From: Anaerolineales bacterium UBA2200 | Lineage (GTDB): Bacteria > Chloroflexota > Anaerolineae > UBA2200 | Assembly (NCBI GenBank): GCA_002327925.1 | Contig: DCVA01000020.1 | Span: 78,997 to 142,996, forward strand | DNA length: 64,000 nt | Reading direction: 5' to 3' | Part shown: piece by piece, positions 1 to 8,436 of the stretch | How the letters are laid out: the number at the start of each line of letters is the position of its first letter | Position numbering within the stretch: the stretch's first letter is position 1 | Position numbers and translations under genes: made by a program | The notes under the pieces: model-generated | The model's database searches: none | What the model was told of the DNA's origin: nothing | The model's input: only the letters and a program-made list of their open reading frames with translations

Positions 1-638
1 CCAAAGCGCCGCGCGATAGAGTACAGGGTATCGCCCCACTTGACCACGTAGGTGGTGCCCGGGCCGGGTACTGCTGTCGGCACGGGGGACGCAGTGGGAA
101 CCGCCGTCGGGCTCACGACCGGCACGATGGTGATCGAGCCGTTAGCCAGGGTCGACGTGATCGGCAGCGCCTGGTTGTTGGAGAGGGTGGCCGAGTTGAG
201 GGTAACGAGCGCGTTGCCCCCGGCCTTGGCGCGGAAGGTGATGCGCACCAGCACACCCGATCCAGTGACGGCCGGAGCCGGAGACAGCAGGGCAAACGCG
301 TACTGCACTGCACCGGTCGTGTTATCCGCCAGGTTGGAAGCCATAAAGCCCTCAGCCGGATTCAGGAACGCCCCCTGCTCGACTTGCACACCGGTCAAAG
401 TGGTGTTGGCATCGAGTGCCTCGAGCTTGGTCGCATCGAAGGTCAGGCGTAGATCGACGCCGTACAGGTCGGTCACAGAGTCGATCTTGATCTCGACGAC
501 GACCGTGGCGTCCTGGTTGACCGACTGCGACGGCGGATTGACCAGCACGATGGTACCTTGAGCCAGAGCCGAAGCAGGCAGCACTGCCAGGATCAGTGCC
601 AGCGCCAGCAGGGTGCAAAGAGCCGTTCTCTTCAACAT
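1..638 (-). CDS. Secreted cohesin-domain protein with LysM motif (3' part beyond window)
   Basis: This reading frame runs off the left edge, so only the N-terminal ~212 residues are visible. It starts MLKRTALCTLLALALILAVL, a classic signal peptide ending near ASALA-Q. Residues ~25-165 form a cohesin-like beta-sandwich (VTDLYGVDLRLTFDATKLEA, then FLNPAEG, then VRITFRAKAGG). A short Pro/Thr/Val linker follows, and then the start of a LysM repeat (TYVVKWGDTLYSIARRFG) at the break. The ATG is preceded by a strong AAGGAGG ribosome site. LysM motifs bind peptidoglycan, so this looks like a wall-attached cohesin protein. The neighbour carries a dockerin, which suggests (inference) that the two may pair. 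They are 43 bases apart on the same strand and could share a transcript. Confidence 0.82.
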   Translation of the reverse strand, partial: MLKRTALCTLLALALILAVLPASALAQGTIVLVNPPSQSVNQDATVVVEIKIDSVTDLYGVDLRLTFDATKLEALDANTTLTGVQVEQGAFLNPAEGFMASNLADNTTGAVQYAFALLSPAPAVTGSGVLVRITFRAKAGGNALVTLNSATLSNNQALPITSTLANGSITIVPVVSPTAVPTASPVPTAVPGPGTTYVVKWGDTLYSIARRF

Positions 639-681
639 TCAACCCCCTCCTTGAAGCAGATCTTACCTGATAGGATATCGC

Positions 682-3600
682 TTAGCGTTGTTCGTTCTTG
701 TAGCCCAGCGGCATGTAAACCGACTTGGGCGATACCTGCACCGATCCATCATAGGTGACGACCGACAGCGGGCCAGCGTCCTTATCGACCAGAGCCGCAG
801 AACTGATGGTGAGGGAGCTAAAGCCCTCGGCCTTGGCGCGGAAGACGATGTAGCACAGGTCACCGGAGCCGGAGGCCGGCTCAGCCGGGCTGAGCAGGGT
901 CAACACGTAACGTGCCGTACCGGCTTCGTTATCCGCCAGAGCCACGGTTACCTCGCCCAGAGTCGGGTTCGGGAACGAGCCCCTGTGGATCTGGACGCCC
1001 TCGGTCAACGGATCCGCGTCTACGACCTCGAGCACGCCGGGCGCAAAGCCGAGCTGCACATCGATGCCGTAGAGACCTGTGACCTCATCCAGGGCCAGCG
1101 TGACGGTGAACACGTCGTTCAGCACCACCTTGTTGTGGGTCGGCAGAACTTCCAGATAGGCGGGCTCGATGGCCTGGGCCTTGACCATACTTGGCGCGGT
1201 CCACGAGGTTCCGCAAAGCTTGTCCATGTTGGTGCCGACCAGCACCAGGTCAAAGATATCGACCTTGCCGTTGCCGTTGGCGTCGGCGCGGGCATCGCTC
1301 GGCGGCTGGGAGCCGTAGTTGATGGCCACCAGCACCAGGTCGAACAGATCCACCTTGCAGTTGCCGTCGCAGTCACCGCCGAAGAGCTGCACAGGGGCCA
1401 GCCCGGTCACGGCGCCGTTGACGACCGCCACACCGGCCTTGTCGGCATAGAGGTAGCCGGGAGCCGAGGCGCGCACCAGATAGCTGCCAGCGCCCAGACC
1501 GCCAATGGTGAACTTGCCATCCGCAGCCGTGACACCTGTTCTGCCGCCCGCGCTGACCAGGATACCGCTATGGACGGTGCGCCCCTGCAAACGAGCCGTG
1601 CCGGTGATCACGCCCGTGCCGCCCGGGATCGGAGTCTGGGTCGGCGTGGGAGTAGGCACGAGGGTCGGCGTTGCTGTGGGCGTGGGCGTGACGGGAGGCA
1701 GGGGCACAGGCGCCTTGCGCACGCTGTGCATGCCATCGCCATAGACGCGCAGGGTGGTCGTCCCGTTTTGCAGGGCGAAGGCGCTGCCGTTGTTCTCACC
1801 CAATCGGTTGACGTAGATGTCCTCATGATCGTAAGGATCGTACAGGAACTTGACCCTCGTCGTCTGGCCTTCCTGGGCCTGGAAGAAGGTCTGCTCAGTG
1901 CCCGTGATGGTCAGGTTCGCGGCGGGAATGCCGCTATTCCAACCGGCCAGAGTACCCTGCGATATATCATCGCAACCGTAGAAGTAGGTCCTGCTCTGCT
2001 CTGACTCCCAGTCGCTCGTCAACAGGTAGCGGTAGTTCTCTTGCTTCTCCTTGTCGAGCTCGGGCATGGTCCTGAGGCTCAGTTCCGTGAACCGGTCGGG
2101 CAACGTGCGCCACTGGACCGTCTGCCAGGTTTCCGTGTAGACCCCATTGCCGTCAACTGTGTCTACGTACATCTCCTTCAGCTCGGCGAAGAACTGAGGC
2201 TCGCTGTGCTCGTGCACAATGTAGACAGTGAGCGGGGGAACCGCATAGGTGAACCGATCGCCCGCACAGTCTGAGTTCCGCAAGTCCGAGTTGGCGAAGC
2301 CAACGGTTCCTGTGATGCAGCAGGGCTCCACCTTCTGCTTGGTCCGCTCCGGGATGGCCTGTACGTCCTCAACCTCAGTATGCACGGAGTTGAAGGGCGG
2401 CAGAACCGATATCGGCTCCCCTTGCTCGGTGGGCGGGTAGGACTGAAGGTAGATGGAGTCTTCGTAGTTGACGAAGTCAACCTTCGGTACGGGCGTACGG
2501 ATGGTGATGTACTTGAACTCGTAAAGCTCATCGCCCGGGTTGCGGTAATCAGCGGGCGCCGTGTAGAGGGCCACCACGTTGTACTCATGCCCGTCGACGA
2601 AGAAGCGTTTCAGATACCAGGGATCGCCCGGCTTGAGATCGTGGCCGCCGCTGCCGTTATCGATGGCGCTGTGCGTTGCGCCCAGAGCACGACCGACGGT
2701 GACCGAGGCAGTCTCGTCCCTACTGTTGACCGCGTTGACGAAGACAAACCAGGCGCCGTCAACGCGACCCAGGTTGCCCGTAGAAGGCAGCACGGAGCGA
2801 GTCGACTTGTTGGCCAAGGCCATTTGATTGACGGACACCTTGAGGGGCGAGCCAATCTTGTCCGGATAGGAGTAGTACAGCCCGCCAACCTGATGCAGGC
2901 CACCGCCGGCGTACCAGAACTGCAATTCTGCCGCTCCGGTTAGCACATTGTCGAGTGTGATGATATGGTCCAGGAACTGCACGCAATCACCCCTGTGCAA
3001 GACCATATCCTCGAGGGCGAACACAACCAGCTCGTCGCCGCTGAGCGACACGCCATCCTTGTCCAGCTCGTTAAGCATCCCATCGCCGTTGAAATCGGCG
3101 TTCAGATTGGTGATCTTGTTCAGCGAGCGCTCGCTGTGCAGGTGCACGATATCGGGCAACTGGTCAAAATCGGCGTCAAAGCTCGTCAGCCCGTAGCCGG
3201 CGCTGAGCATAGGCAGAGCATTGGGGTGAGGGAGCTCGTCCACTCCCGTGGCGATCGGGAAAGCAAAGGTGCTGGATCCCGGCTGAGCGTGCGCCGGCTG
3301 ATCCATCGTATCCAGGTACATGTAGGTGAACTCTTGCATCACTGCCGGGAAGGTGTAGACCGCGGTGCGCGTGAAGGGCGGTGTGGGGTCCTTGGGATCA
3401 TACACAAGGTACTTGTCCAGGTATTTTGGCTCGTACCACATGCGCAGGAAGACCTTCTCCCTGGCGTCGTGTTCGCGGATAGAGAGCTGCGAGTACAGAC
3501 CTTGGTCGGCCAGGACGTCGCCCTCGGAATAGTTGTACTTGTCCATGTAGGCCGGGTTGAAGGTCAGCGAGTCCTTGGGCGGGGCCTGGTCAAGCTGCGG

Positions 3601-5982
3601 GTTGAACGGCGCCCAGGGATCAGTGTACGGCAGCACCTCAACCGGATATGAGGCAGCCTTGGGGTCCTTCACCGAGGCGTCGCCAGGCCCTTCATCGCCC
3701 AAGCCGTAGAGACGGATGCCCGAATCGCTCTTGTACTTCCACCACGGTGGGTTGGTCTGCGAAGGGTCGTACCAGAAGGTCACCCTGGGTTTCCAGCCGG
3801 CGGGCATCGTGTTAACACCCTCGTTGCGAACATAGCACTCTTCTCCGGCATCCCAGGCCATGTTGTACAGGGCAGGGCTGACGACTTCATGCGTCCAGAG
3901 GGCACCCTGGCTCTGCGGAGCCTGCCAGGCGCTGGTCAAGAGGTACACCCCATCCGTAATGTATGCGGTGTCAGTGATCGGGTCAGGGATGAAGGCGCGG
4001 ATGTTGGGGAGCACGAATTCTGTGTAGTCCCATGGCAGGCTGTGGAACTGCTCCACGTACCAGAACTCGTCGCCGGCGTGCTCACCGTACTTTTCCTTCA
4101 GCTCGCCGAGCAACTGCCAGTTCTTGGAGTTCTGCAGCGGAGGCAACACGCGGCCGCAGGACAGCGAGCCCGTCAAATTGGGTTGCACGTCAGGCAGGTA
4201 GTAGTAGGAGTGCGCTTTGCTGGGTAGGGTTATCGTCAGAAGCCTGCCGAATTTGGGCACACCCTCCTCGTTGCAATTGTAGCCATGCAACGTCTGCGTG
4301 ATGCACGTCCTGCAATCCAGAGTGTTGGAACTCGTGTCGGCCAGAACCTGCACGTCGAGCAGCACGAAATGGCTCTGGTTGAATGGCGCCATGAGGGACA
4401 GCTGCTCGTCTACGCCTGCTTCGTATGCTTCCAGCCGGACCGAATGCTGTTCGATGAGGTAGCCGCCGTCGTGCTCTTCGAGTTTCTGCCACTCTTCCAC
4501 GGTGCAGGTCTGTTCGGGCAGCGGGCCCTTGAACCGCATCACCTCCGGGTCAGCTTTCGGGACGGGAGTGCGAATGGTGATGAACTTGAAGAAGCTTGGA
4601 TCGTGAGGAGGTGGATACAGGGTGTAGTCGATTTCCTTGTCGCCGTTCGAGTCCAGCGTACAGACGTGCGGCACGGTGGTCGCGGCGCCCTCCTCGGTCT
4701 GCAGGGCCACCACGTTGTATTCGTGGCCATCGACGTAGAAGCGTTTGAGAAACCAGGGATCGCCGGGATACAGGTCAGGCTGTCCCTGACTCTCTTCCAT
4801 GGCCGTGTGCGTGGCGCCCAGGGCGCGCCCGATGATGATCCGTGCCTGATACTCGGCCGTATCGATCGTCTCCAGGTAGGCGAACCAGGGCCCGGTGGGG
4901 AAATCGCACAGGTTGGTGCCAGTGCCGCCGTTGGCCACTGCCTTGATGCGCTGGCCGGGACCGTTCCGTCCGGAAAGCACCATATCGCCGGTATAGAGGG
5001 TCATCGTACCCAAGCGGGCCGGTGTCAGGTCACCCGTGTACCAGATCTCGATCAGAATGCTGTCGTCAAACACGTCCAGCACTTTGATGTAGTGATCCAG
5101 GAACTGCACCCTCGCTCCAGTCGTGAGCGGCTTGCTGTCCAGACGGAAGATGGCCAGCTCGTTGCCGTTGAGCGCGACCGCGTCGCTGTCGAGGTTGTCG
5201 ATCGTGCCGTTGCCGTTAAAGTCGGCAGCGATCTTGGTCAGCTCAAACAGGGTGAGCTCACTCTCGACGTGCACAATGTCCGGCGGAGTGGTGGGGTCCT
5301 CGTCAGCATCCAGGCTGTCCAGGCCGTTGCCTGCAGGGCTGTCGCCGAAATCGGAACTTCCCACAGGGAACACGAAACTCGTACCGCCCTGTGACCGGTC
5401 TACGGGACCGGCCAGAGGCTGCGGATCGTCTTTGAGTTGCTTGGCCTCCAGCAGCATGTAGGTGAACTCCTGCATTACCGCCGGATACCACTCGTCGTAC
5501 TTGGTGCCCTTGGTCAAGGTGTAGGGGATTTGCAGCTCGGGGATCAGGTCCAGCGTGCCGTTGGCGTTCCAGTCCTTGTCCCAGTGCCATGGCTCGTACC
5601 ACATCCGGAACCAGACCTTTTCCGTGGCGTTGCGTGAGCCGGCAAAGATCTGGCCAAACAAGGAGCTGGTTGGATCCCCATCGATTACGGTCTCGAACTC
5701 GCTCATGAAGAGGGGGTTCCACGTCACCGAGTCCTTCACCGGGGCCTGGGCAAGTTGAGGGTTAAAGATATCCTCGGCCCTGGTGTAGGGGGGGTCCTCC
5801 GGGAGCTTGCCCGTCTTGGGATCGACGGCAAGGGGATCTCCCACCTGAGCCTGAGTGGTCACCACCAGGGCCGCGGAAGCGGTCTGGGTGGCGGGTCCGG
5901 CTCCTGTCGCCAGGCCGCCGAGAGCGGCCAGCAACACAACAGTAACGCTCAACGCAACTACCAGTCTGATTGCCTTGGGCAT
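682..5982 (-). CDS. Giant secreted protein: duplicated N-terminal region, carboxypeptidase-regulatory-like, dockerin and cohesin domains
   Basis: 1766 residues from the ATG at 5982, which has a GGGAGGA site and gives a clean signal peptide (MPKAIRLVVALSVTVVLLAA...). An upstream in-frame start at 6021 would spoil it. Residues ~40-800 and ~800-1430 are diverged copies of one module: both contain RMWYEP, VMQEFTYM, GRALGATH, DGHEYNVVAL and ITIRTPVPK, plus an EF-hand-like loop (DFNGNGTIDNLD / DFNGDGMLNELD). Then come a Thr/Pro linker (~1431-1451), a carboxypeptidase-regulatory-like beta domain (~1455-1530), and a type I dockerin with two calcium loops (DCDGNCKVDLFD and DANGNGKVDIFD, ~1536-1585). 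A cohesin domain follows (~1610-1750), and the tail is VYMPLGYKNEQR. I do not recognise the duplicated module. Surface scaffold or binding role is inference. Confidence 0.85.
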   Translation of the reverse strand: MPKAIRLVVALSVTVVLLAALGGLATGAGPATQTASAALVVTTQAQVGDPLAVDPKTGKLPEDPPYTRAEDIFNPQLAQAPVKDSVTWNPLFMSEFETVIDGDPTSSLFGQIFAGSRNATEKVWFRMWYEPWHWDKDWNANGTLDLIPELQIPYTLTKGTKYDEWYPAVMQEFTYMLLEAKQLKDDPQPLAGPVDRSQGGTSFVFPVGSSDFGDSPAGNGLDSLDADEDPTTPPDIVHVESELTLFELTKIAADFNGNGTIDNLDSDAVALNGNELAIFRLDSKPLTTGARVQFLDHYIKVLDVFDDSILIEIWYTGDLTPARLGTMTLYTGDMVLSGRNGPGQRIKAVANGGTGTNLCDFPTGPWFAYLETIDTAEYQARIIIGRALGATHTAMEESQGQPDLYPGDPWFLKRFYVDGHEYNVVALQTEEGAATTVPHVCTLDSNGDKEIDYTLYPPPHDPSFFKFITIRTPVPKADPEVMRFKGPLPEQTCTVEEWQKLEEHDGGYLIEQHSVRLEAYEAGVDEQLSLMAPFNQSHFVLLDVQVLADTSSNTLDCRTCITQTLHGYNCNEEGVPKFGRLLTITLPSKAHSYYYLPDVQPNLTGSLSCGRVLPPLQNSKNWQLLGELKEKYGEHAGDEFWYVEQFHSLPWDYTEFVLPNIRAFIPDPITDTAYITDGVYLLTSAWQAPQSQGALWTHEVVSPALYNMAWDAGEECYVRNEGVNTMPAGWKPRVTFWYDPSQTNPPWWKYKSDSGIRLYGLGDEGPGDASVKDPKAASYPVEVLPYTDPWAPFNPQLDQAPPKDSLTFNPAYMDKYNYSEGDVLADQGLYSQLSIREHDAREKVFLRMWYEPKYLDKYLVYDPKDPTPPFTRTAVYTFPAVMQEFTYMYLDTMDQPAHAQPGSSTFAFPIATGVDELPHPNALPMLSAGYGLTSFDADFDQLPDIVHLHSERSLNKITNLNADFNGDGMLNELDKDGVSLSGDELVVFALEDMVLHRGDCVQFLDHIITLDNVLTGAAELQFWYAGGGLHQVGGLYYSYPDKIGSPLKVSVNQMALANKSTRSVLPSTGNLGRVDGAWFVFVNAVNSRDETASVTVGRALGATHSAIDNGSGGHDLKPGDPWYLKRFFVDGHEYNVVALYTAPADYRNPGDELYEFKYITIRTPVPKVDFVNYEDSIYLQSYPPTEQGEPISVLPPFNSVHTEVEDVQAIPERTKQKVEPCCITGTVGFANSDLRNSDCAGDRFTYAVPPLTVYIVHEHSEPQFFAELKEMYVDTVDGNGVYTETWQTVQWRTLPDRFTELSLRTMPELDKEKQENYRYLLTSDWESEQSRTYFYGCDDISQGTLAGWNSGIPAANLTITGTEQTFFQAQEGQTTRVKFLYDPYDHEDIYVNRLGENNGSAFALQNGTTTLRVYGDGMHSVRKAPVPLPPVTPTPTATPTLVPTPTPTQTPIPGGTGVITGTARLQGRTVHSGILVSAGGRTGVTAADGKFTIGGLGAGSYLVRASAPGYLYADKAGVAVVNGAVTGLAPVQLFGGDCDGNCKVDLFDLVLVAINYGSQPPSDARADANGNGKVDIFDLVLVGTNMDKLCGTSWTAPSMVKAQAIEPAYLEVLPTHNKVVLNDVFTVTLALDEVTGLYGIDVQLGFAPGVLEVVDADPLTEGVQIHRGSFPNPTLGEVTVALADNEAGTARYVLTLLSPAEPASGSGDLCYIVFRAKAEGFSSLTISSAALVDKDAGPLSVVTYDGSVQVSPKSVYMPLGYKNEQR

Positions 5983-6056
5983 TTCTATCCTCCCTGTGCA
6001 GAGTACCGAACAGTGCGGCACTAGCTCGTGAGGCTGTTCTCTTGTGCTTGACAGTC

Positions 6057-6085
6057 ATCTTACCACGAAAGCGCCAATTTGTCAA
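6057..6085 (-). promoter_or_regulatory. Sigma-A-type promoter for the 1766-residue secreted protein
   Basis: On the minus strand, TTGACA (6085-6080) is followed by a 17-base spacer and TAAGAT (6062-6057). This lies 75 bases before the ATG at 5982. A perfect -35 with optimal spacing makes it one of the best promoter matches in the window. Confidence 0.7.
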
Positions 6086-6157
6086 CACAATAATATGTCG
6101 CCAAACGTGGATCGTCCAAATCCTCGCGTCCCGTTATGTCGCGCGATGAGGCCCTGA

Positions 6158-6231
6158 CTGCTCTCAGCCGGGCCTTTCACCGGGCCCGGATTCTTCGGCG
6201 GCCAGCCGGCCGCCTCGGAATGACAGAGCAG
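6158..6231. repeat. Intergenic palindromic repeat, copy 1
   Basis: Outer arms CTGCTCT/AGAGCAG (6158-6164 and 6225-6231) enclose a block reading GGATTCTTCG, a GC hairpin (GGCGGCC-AGCC-GGCCGCC), then TCGGAATGACAG. The same GA(T/C)(T/C)CTTCG ... TC(A)GGRTGACAG frame recurs at 17940-18021. This 337-base gap between divergent genes (5983-6319) holds only this repeat and the two flanking promoters; no gene is visible in it. Confidence 0.6.
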
Positions 6232-6235
6232 GGGT

Positions 6236-6264
6236 TTGGCCGGGGCCGGGCGCCGGGATATAAT
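6236..6264 (+). promoter_or_regulatory. Promoter for the DUF3786 gene
   Basis: TTGGCC (6236-6241), 17-base spacer, perfect TATAAT (6259-6264). The expected transcription start is ~50 bases before the ATG at 6320. Confidence 0.6.
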
Positions 6265-6319
6265 CCCCTTCTAAATGGTAAGACGAAACGCCCTGCAATG
6301 GGATACGCCCGGAGGGACT

Positions 6320-6943
6320 ATGCCGCGCTCCAGAGAAGACACCTATCTCGTGGCCCTGCAGAAGGCCAGAACTGACCTCCAGAAGTTGGACCCTTACCGC
6401 GTGGCCTTTCTGGCCGGCTGCACCTTTACCGACAGGCCGCAGGCCAAGCTGATCCTGCCCTTTTTCGGCGCGGACTATGTCGTCTCTTTTCCCGACCTGG
6501 GCATCACTGCGGAGGGCGGCCTCGAGCCGGACATCCCTTCGCGCCTGGTGATGCTGCACTATCTCATCCACGCCGACGGCGTGCCTCCGGCCGACCAGTG
6601 GGTTTCCTTCCGCGAACTGCCCGACGGGCGCGTTTACGACGCCGCTTTCCAGGGACGCTCTCCCCTGCGCATCGCCCATGAATTCGGCGGGGACGCGGCC
6701 GGCTTTGCCGCCGCCTGCCGCAAGCTGGGCGGCGTGGCGATTCAGTTTGGCGATGCCGCCTACCGCTTCCAGCTTCTCCCGAGGGTGGACATGGGCGTTA
6801 TCCTGCATCTCGGTGATGACGAGTTCCCTCCGGCGGTGAACGTGGTCTTTGACGGAGCGGCCGGCCACTACCTGCCGACCGAGGACCTGGCCGTGCTGGG
6901 CGGAATGCTGGCCGGAAAGCTGATCAAGGCCGGAAACGCGTAG
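6320..6943 (+). CDS. DUF3786 domain-containing protein
   Basis: 207 residues from the ATG at 6320, chosen because CGGAGGGACT lies directly before it; the frame is open upstream but has no ribosome site. The protein is soluble, with no signal or membrane segment. Sequence features such as RVAFLAGCTF, LILPFFGADYVVSFPD, RLVMLHYLIHADG and the glycine-rich FGGDAAGFAAACRKLGG match what I know of the DUF3786 family. That family has no established biochemical role and occurs mainly in anaerobes, often near corrinoid or iron-sulfur genes. Its 3' end overlaps by 20 bases the convergent polyferredoxin gene, so the two transcripts are antisense to each other there. The nearby promoter suggests single-gene transcription. 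Confidence 0.8.
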   Translation: MPRSREDTYLVALQKARTDLQKLDPYRVAFLAGCTFTDRPQAKLILPFFGADYVVSFPDLGITAEGGLEPDIPSRLVMLHYLIHADGVPPADQWVSFRELPDGRVYDAAFQGRSPLRIAHEFGGDAAGFAAACRKLGGVAIQFGDAAYRFQLLPRVDMGVILHLGDDEFPPAVNVVFDGAAGHYLPTEDLAVLGGMLAGKLIKAGNA

Positions 6944-7736
6944 CGACGCTGATCGCCCTCTCCGGGCAGGCACGCACACACTCCATGCAGCGCACACAGC
7001 GCGTTGAATTGGCATCCTCGTGTATGGCTATGTCCACCGGGCAGACGGCCCGACAGACGCCGCAGCTCGTGCAGAGTCCCTCGTCCACCTTCAGCTGCAA
7101 TTGACTGACCCGGTTGAAGGGTGACCAGATCGCCCCCAGCGGGCAGACAAACCGGCAGAAAGGCCGCTGCGTCACGACCATCCACAGCAAGAACCCCGCC
7201 AGGATGGCCACCTTGAGGACGAACAGCCAGCCGACCTGGGCGCGCAGGTCGGCGTTGAGCAGCAGTACAGGGATCCCCGCCTCCAGCGTCCCTACCGGAC
7301 AGAGCTTGGAGAACCAGGGTTCCCAGGTGAGGAACGGAACGACCACCACGAGCAGCAGGAGCACAGCGTAGGGCAGCCAGCGCCGCGATTCTCCCACTCG
7401 CCAGCGCGGCCACGACAGGCGCCGCCGCAGCCCGAACAACAGCTCTTGCAGCCAGCCAAACGGACAGAACCATCCGCAGGCCAGACGGCCCACCCAGACT
7501 CCGATCAGCCCGAGCAAGCCGAGCGTGTAGAGGGGCAACTGGCGCAGAATGATGAAATGCTGAAGGCTGCCGATGGGGCAGGCCAGGTTGGCGGCGGGAC
7601 AGGCGTAGCAGTTCATACCGGGGCAGGGCAGGAATTTCAACGACTGCAGGACGTACGAGTTCATCAGCACAAAGGCCAGCGCCTGCACGCGGCGCCGGCT
7701 TGTGCTCAGAAGGGTCTGGATCAGTCGGGAGATCAT
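6924..7736 (-). CDS. NapH-like membrane polyferredoxin (4Fe-4S)
   Basis: 270 residues. The N-terminal half holds several membrane helices. Between them are cysteine motifs typical of the NapH/NosR/CcoG-like group: CPGMNCYACPAANLACPIG, CGWFCPFGW and CRFVCPLGAIW. The C-terminal end carries two adjacent ferredoxin-type clusters, CTSCGVCRAVCP and CVRCMECVRACP. Proteins of this family pass electrons between the quinone pool and extracytoplasmic or cytoplasmic redox partners, but the specific partner is not evident here. It appears to be the last gene of a set with two small membrane proteins upstream (7777-8381). No nap, nos or rnf genes are near, so the pathway remains unassigned. Confidence 0.85.
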   Translation of the reverse strand: MISRLIQTLLSTSRRRVQALAFVLMNSYVLQSLKFLPCPGMNCYACPAANLACPIGSLQHFIILRQLPLYTLGLLGLIGVWVGRLACGWFCPFGWLQELLFGLRRRLSWPRWRVGESRRWLPYAVLLLLVVVVPFLTWEPWFSKLCPVGTLEAGIPVLLLNADLRAQVGWLFVLKVAILAGFLLWMVVTQRPFCRFVCPLGAIWSPFNRVSQLQLKVDEGLCTSCGVCRAVCPVDIAIHEDANSTRCVRCMECVRACPERAISVATRFRP

Positions 7737-7776
7737 TTCTCTGGAGGCGCTCCTACTGGATGCCGATGCAGGACAG

Positions 7777-7896
7777 TCAGAGCAGCGTGGCGTTGAGCCA
7801 GGTCATCAGCGGCTGGCCGTAGAGAACGCCCAGCACCGTTGCCAGCAGGGCAAGCCACAGCAGGACCTGGTTCTTCTGTCGCGGGCGCAGGGACAC
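7777..7896 (-). CDS. Small single-span membrane protein (39 aa), hypothetical
   Basis: A short frame with GTG start at 7896, 8 bases after the stop of the upstream membrane protein and with CGGAG just before it. It encodes a basic N-terminus (VSLRPRQKNQ), one hydrophobic helix (VLLWLALLATVLGVLYG) and a short tail ending WLNATLL. It lies 40 bases before the polyferredoxin gene on the same strand. The topology (positive-inside N-terminus, one helix) and tight spacing make it a believable accessory subunit, but I know no family for it. It could be non-coding. Confidence 0.45.
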   Translation of the reverse strand: MSLRPRQKNQVLLWLALLATVLGVLYGQPLMTWLNATLL

Positions 7897-7904
7897 GGCT
7901 CCGT

Positions 7905-8381
7905 CTACCCCCGTTTCAGAAGCGTGCGCACGATCAGCAGCACCCCGGCCAGAATCAACAGGGCCGGGAAGACGAACCAGGCAGACGACCCCAGAGGCCC
8001 AACGCCAAAGCCCACCACGGCCAGCACGCCCGCCGGGATCAGGGCCCACCAGTTGGCCTTGCGGTCGAGCCCATAGATCACCAGGAAGGGCGTGGCACTG
8101 CCTACCATGCCCACCAGGGCGGTGAGCGTTTCGGACAGGCCCAGCATACCCAGCAGGGTGGCCACGCCCCAGGCGCCCATGACGCCACCGGGAATCAGAG
8201 GCCACCACTGAGTCCTGTTGCTCAGCCACAGGGCCAGGAAGATGACCCCTCCCCCGAGGAGGAACACCACTCCCCAGAAGTCACCGGTCAGCGTCACCCA
8301 TCCCAGCTGACTTGCAAGAAGGACAATGCCCACCAACATGATCAGCAGGCCGGCCAGAACACGCCACAGATTGCTCTTCAT
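7905..8381 (-). CDS. Polytopic membrane protein of the LiaI/LiaF-like type
   Basis: 158 residues from the ATG at 8381, which follows a G-rich ribosome site. The protein is almost entirely hydrophobic, with about five or six membrane helices in pairs separated by short WW-containing loops (QWWPLIPGGVMGAWG and NWWALIPAGVLAVVG). These look like an internal repeat. This layout is common in LiaI/LiaF- or DUF5668-type membrane proteins that sense or buffer envelope stress; the assignment is by general resemblance only. It sits upstream of the 39-aa protein and the polyferredoxin. Confidence 0.65.
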   Translation of the reverse strand: MKSNLWRVLAGLLIMLVGIVLLASQLGWVTLTGDFWGVVFLLGGGVIFLALWLSNRTQWWPLIPGGVMGAWGVATLLGMLGLSETLTALVGMVGSATPFLVIYGLDRKANWWALIPAGVLAVVGFGVGPLGSSAWFVFPALLILAGVLLIVRTLLKRG

Positions 8382-8414
8382 GACTGGGTCCCCCCCTTCC
8401 CAACTGCTGCTCCC

Positions 8415-8420
8415 ATTATA
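8415..8420 (-). promoter_or_regulatory. -10 element for the 8381-6924 gene set
   Basis: A perfect TATAAT on the minus strand (8420-8415), 34 bases before the ATG at 8381. No good -35 hexamer is present at 16-18 bases, so this is a partial match; the region upstream is the 3' end of mutM. Confidence 0.4.
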
Positions 8421-8436
8421 CATCAATCGCACGTAC

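Noticed and set aside
1630..1695. GTGGGCGTGGG-like tandem repeats resembling a minisatellite or CRISPR fragment
   Set aside because: They encode the Thr/Pro linker of the minus-strand secreted protein; there are no regular spacers. The same holds for 55700-55830, 56240-56460 and 62985-63120.
1..5982. A true cellulosome cluster
   Set aside because: No glycoside hydrolase or cellulose-binding module is present; only cohesin and dockerin domains, so no polysaccharide-degrading function is claimed.
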